NCBI GenBank assembly: GCA_963666945.2
Contig: CAXXRT010000002.1
Location: 1 to 44,908, forward strand
DNA from: G963666945 sp963666945
GTDB taxonomy: Bacteria; Bacteroidota; Bacteroidia; Bacteroidales; Marinifilaceae
DNA length: 44,908 nucleotides
Reading direction: 5' to 3'
The notes beneath the pieces are model-generated. The model saw only the letters and a program-made list of their open reading frames with translations, was not told the DNA's origin and searched no databases. The position numbers and the translations under genes are program-made. Positions 18,279 through 27,470 of the stretch are shown here, in pieces. Position 1 is the stretch's first letter; each line of letters opens with the position of its first letter.

Positions 18279-21170
18279 ATGGCAACAGAAAAATTTTTAT
18301 CTCGCCATATCGGACCAAGAGAGCATGATGTAAAAGAAATGCTTAAAGTTATTGGTGTTGAGTCAGTGGAAGATCTATTACAAGAGACTGTACCAGAATC
18401 GATACGTCTAAAAGAGAGATTGAATTTACCAAAAGCTCTGACAGAGTCAGAATTCTTTGCCAGAATCAAAGAACTAGGATCAAAAAATAAACTATACCGT
18501 TCATTTATCGGATTAGGATATTACGATACTATCACTCCGGCAGTCATATTAAGAAATGTACTTGAAAACGCTACCTGGTATACATCTTATACTCCATACC
18601 AGGCAGAGGTATCGCAGGGACGTCTTGAAGCTTTGTTGAACTTCCAGACTATGGTTTTGGAACTTACAAAGATGGAATTGACAAACTGTTCCCTTCACGA
18701 TGAGGCTCAATCTGCAGCAGAGGCAATGAACATGATGATGAATCTACGTTCAAAGACTAAGAAGAAAGCTAATGCAAGCAAGCTTTTCGTTGATAACAGC
18801 GTTTACTCCCAGACTAAGAGCGTACTTGAAACAAGAGCTAATCCAAGGGAGATAGAGATTGTTTACGGAGACTACAAAACATTTGAATTCACAGAAGATA
18901 TTTTTGGTGCTATTGTTCAGTATCCTAATGCTGAAGGAACAGTAAACGACTATAAAGAATTTATCGCTAAGGCTCACGAAAATGAAGTATTGGTTAGTGT
19001 TGTAGCCGACTTGATGAGTTTAGCTTTATTGACTGCTCCAGGAGAATTGGATGCAGATATAGCATGTGGTACTACTCAGCGTTTCGGTATTCCTATGGGA
19101 TACGGGGGACCTGCAGCAGGATATATTGCTTGTCGTGCTGAATACAAGAGAATGATTCCTGGTCGTATCATCGGTGTTACTGTTGATGCTCAGGGTAATC
19201 CTGCTCTTCGTCTTTCTCTTCAGACAAGAGAACAACATATTAAACGTGAAAAAGCTACATCAAACATCTGTACTGCTCAGGCTTTAATGGCTTCTATGGC
19301 AGGTTTCTTTGGTGTATATCACGGAAAAGAAGGTTTGGTAAGAATTGCTAAACACATTCACTCAAGCGCTTCTATCCTTGCTGAAGAAATTTCTAAATTA
19401 GGATACAAGCAATTAAATAATAACTTCTTCGATACAGTTGCTTTCGAGATTCCACAAGGTGTAAATGTAGAAGATATCAAAAAGGCAGCTCTTGAGGCTG
19501 AAATGAACTTCAACTATTTCACAAAAGGTGTTGTAAGTATTGCTACTGACGAGAAGATGTCGGAAAAAGAATTATCTGCTATCGTTGAAATATTTGCTAA
19601 AGCTGCCGGTAAATCGGCTACTAAAGTTGAAGAAATCAATGAAGTAATAACTATAGACAACGCACTATTAAGAACAAGCGATTTCATGGCACAGGATGTA
19701 TTTAATCGTTTCCGTTCTGAAACAGCAATGATGCGTTACATTAAGCAACTTGAAAGAAAAGATGTTGCTCTTAACAACTCAATGATTTCTTTAGGTTCGT
19801 GTACAATGAAGCTTAACGCTGCTTCTGAAATGCTTCCTATTTCATGGCCTGAATTCGGTGGTCTTCACCCATTCGTTCCTGTTAATCAGGCTGAGGGTTA
19901 CCATGAATTAATTAAAGAATTGGAAGAGTGGCTATCTGTAATCACAGGATTTGCAGGATGTTCCCTACAGCCTAACTCAGGTGCTGCAGGTGAGTATGCA
20001 GGTCTTATGACTATCAGACAATACCATATAGCAAACGGACAGGGACACAGAAATGTAGTTCTTATTCCTGCTTCCGCTCACGGTACAAACCCAGCTTCTT
20101 CTGCTATGGCAGGAATGGATATTGTTATCGTTAAATGTGACGATGAAGGAAACATCGATGTGGAAGACTTCAGGGCTAAAGCTGAGGCTCACAAAGATAA
20201 TCTTTCTTGTACAATGATTACTTACCCATCTACTCACGGTATTTTCGAAGAGTCTATCGTTGAATTGATGGATATCGTTCACGAGAATGGTGGTCAGGTT
20301 TACATGGACGGTGCTAATATGAACGGACAGTGTGGTATCACAAATCCTGGATTTATTGGTGCTGACGTTTGTCACCTGAACTTACATAAAACATTTGCTA
20401 TGCCTCACGGTGGTGGTGGTCCTGGTGTTGGTCCTATCTGCGTTGCAGAACATTTGGTAAAACACTTACCTTCTCACTCTATCATTGATCTTGGTGAAAA
20501 ACAAGGGTCTCAGGTATCTGCTGCTCCTTATGGTTCTCCTTTATTGTTGCCTATTACTTACGGTTATATTGCAATGTTAGGAGAAGAGGGAATCACAGCC
20601 TCTACCACAATGGCTATCGTTAACGCCAACTACCTTGCATCTGCTTTCGAGCACCTTGGATTTAAAATCTTATTCAAAGGTAAGAATGGTCGTGTAGGTC
20701 ACGAAATGATCTGGGATTGTAACCACTTCAACAAAGAGGTAGGTATCAGCGATCTTGATATAGCAAAACGTTTGATGGACTTCGGTTTCCACGCTCCTAC
20801 TCTTTCTTTCCCTGTTCACGGTACTCTAATGGTTGAACCAACAGAGAGTGAACCAAAAGAAGAGCTTGACAGATTTATCGAAGCCCTTAAAACAATCAGA
20901 AACGAGATTATTGAAGTACAGGAGGGTAAAGTTGATAAGACAAACAACGTTCTTAAAAATGCTCCTCACACTCACATTCTTTGTACTTCATCTGATTGGG
21001 ATAAGCCTTATTCAAGAGAGAAAGCTGCTTACCCTCTTAAATGGGTTATCGAGAACAAATTCTGGATTGGTGTAGGCAGAGTGGATGATGGTTATGGCGA
21101 CCGTAACCTAGTGTGTACTTGCGAGCCTATCGAAGCTTACAGAGCAGAAATGGTTGAATTAGATAAATAA
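18279..21170 (+). CDS. gcvP: Glycine dehydrogenase (decarboxylating), P-protein of the glycine cleavage system
   Basis: PLP enzyme that decarboxylates glycine and passes the aminomethyl group to the lipoyl H-protein. At 963 residues it is the fused single-chain form; the two-subunit form is split near the middle. Seen: RHIGPREHDVKEML at the N-terminus, LLNFQTMVLELTKMELTNCSLHDE, the glycine-rich PMGYGGPAAGY of the N-terminal half, SLGSCTMKLNAASEM, and the PLP lysine in LNLHKTFAMPHGGGGPGVGP near residue 705. The codon pattern and strand match fhs. gcvH and gcvT are not in the window. An intrinsic terminator follows directly. Confidence 0.98.
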   Translation: MATEKFLSRHIGPREHDVKEMLKVIGVESVEDLLQETVPESIRLKERLNLPKALTESEFFARIKELGSKNKLYRSFIGLGYYDTITPAVILRNVLENATWYTSYTPYQAEVSQGRLEALLNFQTMVLELTKMELTNCSLHDEAQSAAEAMNMMMNLRSKTKKKANASKLFVDNSVYSQTKSVLETRANPREIEIVYGDYKTFEFTEDIFGAIVQYPNAEGTVNDYKEFIAKAHENEVLVSVVADLMSLALLTAPGELDADIACGTTQRFGIPMGYGGPAAGYIACRAEYKRMIPGRIIGVTVDAQGNPALRLSLQTREQHIKREKATSNICTAQALMASMAGFFGVYHGKEGLVRIAKHIHSSASILAEEISKLGYKQLNNNFFDTVAFEIPQGVNVEDIKKAALEAEMNFNYFTKGVVSIATDEKMSEKELSAIVEIFAKAAGKSATKVEEINEVITIDNALLRTSDFMAQDVFNRFRSETAMMRYIKQLERKDVALNNSMISLGSCTMKLNAASEMLPISWPEFGGLHPFVPVNQAEGYHELIKELEEWLSVITGFAGCSLQPNSGAAGEYAGLMTIRQYHIANGQGHRNVVLIPASAHGTNPASSAMAGMDIVIVKCDDEGNIDVEDFRAKAEAHKDNLSCTMITYPSTHGIFEESIVELMDIVHENGGQVYMDGANMNGQCGITNPGFIGADVCHLNLHKTFAMPHGGGGPGVGPICVAEHLVKHLPSHSIIDLGEKQGSQVSAAPYGSPLLLPITYGYIAMLGEEGITASTTMAIVNANYLASAFEHLGFKILFKGKNGRVGHEMIWDCNHFNKEVGISDLDIAKRLMDFGFHAPTLSFPVHGTLMVEPTESEPKEELDRFIEALKTIRNEIIEVQEGKVDKTNNVLKNAPHTHILCTSSDWDKPYSREKAAYPLKWVIENKFWIGVGRVDDGYGDRNLVCTCEPIEAYRAEMVELDK

Positions 21171-21192
21171 TCTGAACAACATAAAATTAAAG

Positions 21193-21218
21193 AAGGGGTT
21201 GAAATATTTCAACCCCTT
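21193..21218 (+). terminator. Intrinsic terminator after gcvP
   Basis: A perfect 26-nt palindrome with an AAGGGGTTGAAA arm starts 23 nt after the gcvP stop and is followed by TTATTTT. It is symmetrical and could also stop minus-strand transcripts leaving the SusD relic. Confidence 0.9.
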
Positions 21219-21343
21219 TTATTTTGCTATTTTTATAGTCTGCTATTTAAAAAATTCACTTATCGCAAAGTCTTTAATGAAAACTTTCAATACAAGCTTA
21301 TTTAATTCATTTACAGAGTCATAAAAAACAAATAGACATCATA

Positions 21344-22772
21344 TTAATAATCTGGATTCTGTGTAAGGTTATCATTAAGATCGGTCTCCCTGATTGGTAT
21401 TCTGGCAACCATCTTATAACTGGCATACTCTAATATTTCTCCTGAAGGTTTTATAATATCCATTCCCTTTCTTTTAAGATCGAAGAAGCGGTGACCTTCA
21501 TATGCCAGCTCAACCCTTCTTTGCTTGGCTATCTCTGCTTTTAAATCTTCTCCCGACAAGTCCAGCCTGACTAATCCCCTGGCTTCCCTTAAGTCATTTA
21601 AATCATCCAATGCCAGTGATTCCATTTCCGGGATGTTGGAATAAGCCTCTGCCCTTATCAGATAAATCTCAGAAATCCGAAAAACAGGAACATCGTCAAC
21701 ACCAAAAGCACCACACATATCCATTAAATTTCTGGTTCCAGTAAATTTCCTCATTTCCTTTCTTGACTTTCCTTAAAACATCAAATCTCTTGTCTCCTGA
21801 TTCATAACTATTGAGTAAGGAATCCGATGGAACCACATCTCCATATCCAGCACCAAGATCGTTACCAAAGCCATCATCATCTCTTTTTCCGTCGTCATCA
21901 CGACTATATATTGACTGTAAAGAATCGAATGTCGATCCTTCGCTTATAGTGTAGGCAACAGCAAAAACCGATTCCGACTGAAGAGAAAACACCTTGATAT
22001 AATCATCTTTTTCAAGCTCTATTCCAGACTTTTCAATCACATAAGAGGCCGACTTATAAGCATCTTCCCACTTTCGCTGATACAGGTAAACTCTTGAAAG
22101 TAAAGATTTCACTGCTACAGCACTAACCCGGTATGGTGCTAGTTCCTCATCATTATTCTCCAACAGCCTGAATGCTTCCAATAAATCATTCTCGACAAAA
22201 AGATAGTTGTCATCAACCTTATCTCTTTGAGGAAAAACCTTTTTATCAATTTTCCCGTCAAAAGGCTTTGTGACAAAAGGAACACCCAGATCAAAATCGC
22301 CTACGTATCTACCGGGCTCCCTTGCATAACTTCTCAGTAAATCGTGATATGCCAGAGCCCTAAGAAATAATGCCTGACCTTTGATTCTATTTTTGACAAA
22401 TATATTTCCTTCTACTTTATCTATATTTGTAATCACATGATTTGTCCTTCCTATAAGGGTATAGCAAATTGCCCAACAATCCATATGTGCTCCCTCTGCA
22501 TTAACATATTCGTTCACAAATCTATTGGTATTAGCTATTGTAATTCTGCAATTGTCTGAGAGCACCTCTGATTTCACAATAAAGTCTCTTCCGTAATATT
22601 CATCATCCTGAAGGGCCTCATAGCAAGAGATAAGAACAGAGCTAAGATTTTCAATATTACTGGTAGCATCATCTGCAGAGATGGAATCTTTAGGACTGGT
22701 CAACAACCATGATTCGCAAGAAGAAAGAATAACACAAAAAGTAAAAAAATATATAAAGGTTAATAATTTCAT
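21344..22772 (-). pseudogene. SusD/RagB-family lipoprotein gene broken by a frameshift
   Basis: SusD proteins are surface lipoproteins that cover a SusC transporter and bind its substrate. The 5' part (from ATG 22772, lipobox CVILSSC) reads well to about 21745 and covers the helical TPR core (RIKGQALFLRALAYHDLLRSYAREPG). Near 21745-21755 the frame shifts: the rest (MRKFTGTRNL...VDDVPVFRISEIYLIRAEAYSNI...) continues in another frame to 21344 and includes the conserved SusD C-terminal motif and a normal end. Joined, the product would be about 475 residues, normal for the family. No SusC gene adjoins it, and the next gene upstream (selB) is also broken, so I regard it as a decaying orphan. A single sequencing error cannot be excluded. 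Confidence 0.85.
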
Positions 22773-22929
22773 TCGCTTATATTTATTTTCCAATTATCAC
22801 ATATAGCCTTCTACGATTTTATTGTAATATATGTCTTCACGTACATAATCCACAATATCCATTCCAGAACTGTATATGTAAATATAGTAATTTTTTTATT
22901 TCTTTTGGATATGCCAGCATCATATACAA

Positions 22930-22968
22930 AAAACAGCCTATATTTTTTTTGTAAATACAGTCTGTTTT
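22930..22968 (-). terminator. Intrinsic terminator downstream of the selB pseudogene
   Basis: Read on the minus strand, AAAACAG (22968-22962) and further bases pair with CTGTTTT (22936-22930), giving a stem of about 14 bp with one mismatch and an A-rich loop, followed by TTTTGTATATG. It is well placed to end selB transcription, showing that the ancestral unit ended here. Confidence 0.7.
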
Positions 22969-23027
22969 ATATGTTTATGTTGATTAAATAATTTCACCGG
23001 TAATTCCCCGAACAACTGGCGCAAGAT

Positions 23028-24970
23028 TAGCGCATTAGTCTTACATCACCATCACGGTAAACCAGTTTTCTCTCCTTCAAATATATCAAATAACTGCATT
23101 GTGATTTTCCTGTTGGCACCCAAAAGGTCCCCTATATGCAGATACTGTAATTCCTCCGTCATTACTCTTCAGATACTCAACCAGGATATTGCGGGCAGTA
23201 TTTAACGATTTCCCGTAATAAACAAACAGGACCGAGCCTAAGTATCTTATTCAATTCCCCCAGATACTTTATAATATACTTAAAGGTTCTTTCATCAATT
23301 CCTTTTTGCTTAGCCTCCCATTCCCAGATCTTCCAGGTCGATATTAGTTATTCCGCTCTCTTCCATCATTCTCTCAACAATAGATATCTGAGATTTTCTC
23401 CCTGTCGCTCAGTTTCTGTCCTCTGTCCTGCTAACTTCCAATTATTTTGATTTCTGACGATCTTTCCTTTCTCTTCAAGACCATCCATAATAATTGTAAG
23501 CAATTTTCTCATTGGAAAACGGTGTCTCTATAGGGTTTTGTTATCTTTGGTAAATTCCGCTATCTTCTTTTTGGAAACGCCATTAATGCTTAAAGGATTA
23601 GTCTTATGGTATTTATCCATTTGCTTGATTATTGTATCTGTAATAATCGTCATAAACTTTCCTGTCAACCACATGACTATCCCCCAGTCTTGATTTAATA
23701 ACCTCAATATTATCTGATTCTTTAATTATTTCGATTATCTTGTCTTCCTTGAGTTGAAGAGTCTTTTCGAAATATTCAATATCGGTAATTGCAATATTTT
23801 CCTTAGTCTTTATCTCCATATACCTCAGCTTGCTGTCGGCAATGGCAGTTAACGACTCTGATAATTTTTTGTGAATTCTTCTTATGATTCAGAGGAAGGG
23901 GATCGATAACTTCACCTCCACCTATAGTCATATTCGACGAGGAATTTCTTAAAATAAAAATGATCGCCCTTTACAAAATACCAATCCTTATTCAGATATA
24001 TCTGAGCCAATACCTCATCATCATTATCTACTTTGGCACTAAGTATTTTAACTTTTACAGACATCTTATTAGTACCAATAAGCAATATGGCATCGAATCT
24101 ATCGGAAATATTATGAGAACCTTCCAATAGGGATATCTTAACATCTATCTTATCACTTTTGGGAAGAGGGAATCTGGTAAGTATATCACCTATATTAATA
24201 TCCCTTTTCTTTACTCCGGTAAGATTAATAGCAACCCTTGTTCCCTGGGGGGCAATATCAACGGTTTTCCCCATGACGTTGAATCTGACGTACCCTGACC
24301 TCCTTATCAGCTGGCAATATTCTTATACTTTCATTTACACCAACGCTTTTCAGCAAGCACCGTACCGGTTTGCTACGGCGCCGAATCCCTCTACATTAAA
24401 TACCCTGTCGACATACATCCTGAAATAATCCTGTTTCTCCCTTAATGCCAGCTCATAATCCTGTTTAAGAAGATACTCCTTCAGCTCAGGTATTCCATCT
24501 TTTGTGTGAGAAGAAACTGCAAACACAGGTTTGTCTTCAAGAAAAGTGCCTTCTACAAAATTCAGCAATCTCTTCCCTGCACAATTCAAGTTGTTCCTCA
24601 TCGGCCAGATCTTTCTTATTTATGACGACAATACCGTTTTTTTATTCCCAGAAGACTACATATTTTTTAGATGCTCTATAGTCTGGGGCATTACTCCCAT
24701 CGTCGGCTGCAACAATCAACATCACAAAAATCTATACCCGATGCACCGGAAATCATATTACTTATAAATTTATGGTGACCCGGGACATCAATAAATGCAA
24801 GATGATTTTCCATCGGATGTTTTTTAAATAAGCAAAACCAAGATTTATGGTTATACCCCTTCGTTTTTTCCTCCGGGTGAGTATCGCAGTTTATATCTGT
24901 CAGAGCCCTTAAAAGACTAGTCTTTCCATGATCAATATGTCCCTGCCGTACCGATGATAAAATGTTGCAT
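23028..24970 (-). pseudogene. selB: selB pseudogene, selenocysteine-specific elongation factor
   Basis: SelB delivers Sec-tRNA to UGA codons bound to a SECIS element. Pieces of SelB follow in the right order but in changing frames: MQHFIIGTAG from ATG 24970, then HIDHGKTSLLRALTDIN, the switch region ITINLGFAYL, DVPGHHKFISNMISGASGIDF, LIVAADDG, VFAVSSHTKDGIPELKEYLL, FRMYVDRVFNVEGFG, GTRVAINLTGVKKRDINIGDIL, and winged-helix remnants ending KLVYRDGDVRLMR at stop 23028. The span (about 647 codons) equals a normal SelB. At least four single-base insertions in the first 400 nt, several in homopolymers, break the GTPase domain, and more follow. Longer neighbours are intact, so real decay is likelier than poor sequence. 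It lies 59 nt downstream of a tRNA-Sec gene. Confidence 0.9.
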
Positions 24971-25029
24971 ACGATATAAAATTTAAAACGAAATATAAAG
25001 GAAGGAATCTGTTGCCCTATATATAATTG

Positions 25030-25122
25030 CAGAGGAGGCAGGAATCGAACCTGCCACAGCTGGTTTTATCCATCTGTTACTGGTTTTGAAGACCAGGTGA
25101 AAACACCAGTTCCATCCCCTCT
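25030..25122 (-). tRNA. selC: tRNA-Sec (UCA anticodon), copy 1
   Basis: Selenocysteine tRNA of about 93 nt. Acceptor AGAGGGG (from 25122) pairs with CTCCTCT near the 3' end. The anticodon arm CTGGT-CTTCAAA-ACCAG carries UCA. A long variable arm (CAGATGG...CCAGCTG) and T-arm GCAGG-TTCGATT-CCTGC follow. Discriminator G is at 25030; CCA is not encoded (CAA follows). The D-arm is GGTG-TTTT-CACC. It differs from the copy at 30243-30337 only in the 5' region and one D-loop base. It sits just upstream of the selB pseudogene, so it was probably its partner. Confidence 0.93.
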
Positions 25123-25265
25123 GTATCAAAATCAATAATGTTGATTATCCGATCACTAAAATATATTATTATTTAATATTAAGCAAGTATCCCAAGGGGC
25201 ACAGGGCATTCTTTCACTGTATTTAAAAGATTTTTAACATTTAGGGAATAATTTCAGATAAAAAA

Positions 25266-25297
25266 ATAACCTCCGAAGTATTGGTTCCGAAGGTTAT
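25266..25297 (-). terminator. Intrinsic terminator after the FG-GAP gene
   Basis: On the minus strand a 12-bp stem containing two G-T pairs (from 25297 to 25266) with a short loop is followed by six or more T residues, about 60 nt after the stop of the FG-GAP gene. Read on the plus strand the hairpin lacks a T-tract. Confidence 0.75.
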
Positions 25298-25360
25298 AAT
25301 AAAATTATATTTATAAAAACTATCTCAATAGAGATACTATAAAATTCATATTCTATTATT

Positions 25361-26455
25361 TTACCTAATAAAAGATAAACGTGTCCGTAATTTTTTCATT
25401 GACTTATAGAATTTCATCAGTTCTTCTCTACTCATACCTTTTCTCAAATTCTCCATGAAACCCTTCTGTGTATTCATTTCTTTATCAATCTTTCCATCTT
25501 TATAGGCTATTTTGGAACCTACAAGTAAATCGGGTTTACCATCGTTATTCCAATCTGTTGGAAATATCCAGTAAGATGAACCTGGAATAAATTTCTTATT
25601 TTTCTTATTCTTATATATTGGCTTGCCAGGCTCGTAAATACCATTTCCATTACCTTTGTAAAAAGAAATACTTGAATCTTCATTATCAGCAACCAGAAGA
25701 TCCTTTATTCCATCCATATCCCAGTCAACAATGGCAACAGTAGGAGAAGAACCTCCAATTGTATCTCCTGCAGTTGTTTTAATAAACTCGCGTCTTCTAA
25801 ATTCAGGATTTTCAGGGGTTCCAATATTTTTATTCAAATAAACACTCGTAAAGTCAGTAACAAAAAGATCAAGATCCTTATCCCCATCAATATCGGCAAA
25901 CCTTGGAGTACACTTATACATACTTATGCCCAGACGTTTGTTCTTTTCCCCTTTTTCTATCTTTCTTCTTTCCTCTTTTAGCTCAACGCCATCCTGGAAA
26001 CCATTCTTGCTACCCTTAAACCATGTAACATTGTTTGGATAATATTTTCCTGATACTATATCAGCATATCCATCGTTATTTAAATCCACAAACTGTGGAG
26101 TTATACCGATACATCAACCAGTTGTTACAAATAGTTCCTCACCATCGGCTTTATGACCGTAGAACCATTTATCAGAAAATACTGGCTTTGAATCAGTCCC
26201 TACATTAAGGTAAACACGGAATTTTGCTTTACCTTCAAATTCCCCTATAATAAGGTCTTTCTTTCCGTCCTGATTCCAGTCATAAACAGATGGATGCGCT
26301 AATCCCCATGCTTCAGTTTTTACGGGACCGGTCTCTCCCATTATAAGAACAGGCTTTTGTACTTTAGTCATTTTAGCCTTTTTAGCCTTTCCGTTTTGGG
26401 CACACAAACCCATAGTAAGCAAGACTAAAGCAATTAATAAATTTAATCTCTTCAT
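25361..26455 (-). CDS. Secreted FG-GAP/VCBS repeat protein with in-frame TGA, candidate selenoprotein
   Basis: Exported repeat protein of 364 residues if the TGA at 26114-26116 is read as Sec. Start ATG 26455 opens a signal peptide (MKRLNLLIALVLLTMGLCAQ). Five FG-GAP/VCBS units with calcium-type loops are visible: DWNQDGKKDLIIG, DLNNDGYADIVSG, DIDGDKDLDLFVT, DWDMDGIKDLLVA and DWNNDGKPDLLVG. The TGA falls between units 1 and 2 in the sequence FVTTG-U-C-IGITPQFVDLNNDG, with no frame change before or after, and Cys115 beside it. A SECIS-like hairpin follows. The downstream half alone would have to start at GTG 26089 without a signal peptide. selA and two tRNA-Sec genes lie within 4 kb on the same strand. 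The alternative is a simple nonsense mutation. The function is unknown; a Sec-Cys pair suggests redox or metal chemistry. Confidence 0.8.
26085..26116 (-). promoter_or_regulatory. Candidate bacterial SECIS element directly after the in-frame TGA
   Basis: TGA (26116-26114) is followed after 14 nt by TCCACA (26099-26094), loop GTT (26093-26091) and TGTGGA (26090-26085), a perfect 6-bp stem. The loop starts 20 nt after the TGA and its first base is G. This meets the published bacterial SECIS consensus: apical loop of 3-14 nt with G in the first two positions, stem of 4-16 bp, and 16-37 nt between UGA and loop. The element lies inside the coding sequence, as is normal in bacteria. Confidence 0.75.
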
Positions 26456-26674
26456 AAAATGTTTATTTGAATTGTTATAAATAAATTGTTCACAATAAAT
26501 ACTGTCTGCAAACAATTTCATTATTATGGTTTTTAAATTTATTAAAAGCTTATGAATTATTTACATCACACAATTAATATTTAAGTTTTTTTAATAATAG
26601 TGTTAAAGATATATTAAAAGAATATATCCAATATTTCTGTATTAAAAAGTAATGACCAAAGCTACTAAATGATT

Positions 26675-27412
26675 CTAATTAGACAAAGCAGCACCCAGTG
26701 CACCAACTATCTGTGGATCTTCCGGAATAAACAGAGTAGTATCGAGACTTTGCTCCAGTAATCTCACTATTCCATTATTGAAAGCAACGCCACCCACAAA
26801 AACTATATCGCTATCTATCCCTACTCTTTTCAACTGTGCTATTGAGCGATTGACAACCGACTGCATAATACCCTTAGCAACAGCAGCCCTTTCTGCCCCT
26901 CTTGCAAGTTGTGAAACGACCTCTGACTCAGCAAAGACAGTACACATACTATTTATCTTTTCTGTCTTTTCAGACTCCAGTGCCCTGTCCCCGAATTCCT
27001 GTAAGGAGAAACGCAATGCCATTGCCATTATCTCTAAAAACCTTCCTGTCCCCGCTGCACACTTATCATTCATCTCAAACTTCCTTATCCTTCCTTTGGA
27101 ATCCATTGAAATGGCTTTAGTATCCTGACCACCTATATCAAGAATAGTCCTACAATTGGGAAATAAGTAATGTGTTCCAGTAGTGAATGCCTTTATTTCG
27201 CTTATCACATTAGAGCCGAAATGCTCATTAAATAAATGACGGCCATAGCCTGTTGCCGTTATATTATCGTATTTTACATCCTTAAGGATATCTTTACAAT
27301 TTTCTACTGTATTAAAAGAGTTTTCTATTTTTCTCTTTTCTGTAATTTTTCCATCTTCAATAACAACCAATTTAATGGTTCTGGAGCCTATATCTATCCC
27401 TGCATTAATCAT
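26675..27412 (-). CDS. ATP-dependent activase of the 2-hydroxyacyl-CoA dehydratase family (HgdC/YjiL-like)
   Basis: ASKHA-fold ATPase of 245 residues that injects a low-potential electron from a [4Fe-4S] cluster into its partner reductase upon ATP hydrolysis. Seen: the phosphate-1 motif MINAGIDIGSRTIKLVVI, phosphate-2 ILDIGGQDTKAI, the cluster cysteines in KFEMNDKCAAGTGRFLEIMA and NSMCTVFAESEVVSQLARG, and the adenosine motif FVGGVAFNNGIVRLLE. Full length for the short single-domain form. It follows the double-cubane partner gene by 58 nt and is certainly its functional pair. Confidence 0.93.
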   Translation of the reverse strand: MINAGIDIGSRTIKLVVIEDGKITEKRKIENSFNTVENCKDILKDVKYDNITATGYGRHLFNEHFGSNVISEIKAFTTGTHYLFPNCRTILDIGGQDTKAISMDSKGRIRKFEMNDKCAAGTGRFLEIMAMALRFSLQEFGDRALESEKTEKINSMCTVFAESEVVSQLARGAERAAVAKGIMQSVVNRSIAQLKRVGIDSDIVFVGGVAFNNGIVRLLEQSLDTTLFIPEDPQIVGALGAALSN

Positions 27413-27470
27413 TGTAATATTATTAAGTTTACAGGCTACATATTAACTTGTAGCCTGTAAATATATTCAA

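Noticed and set aside
23028..24970. Programmed frameshifting in selB
   Set aside because: There are several lesions spread over the whole gene, with stops between them; no slippery site plus structure could restore all of them.
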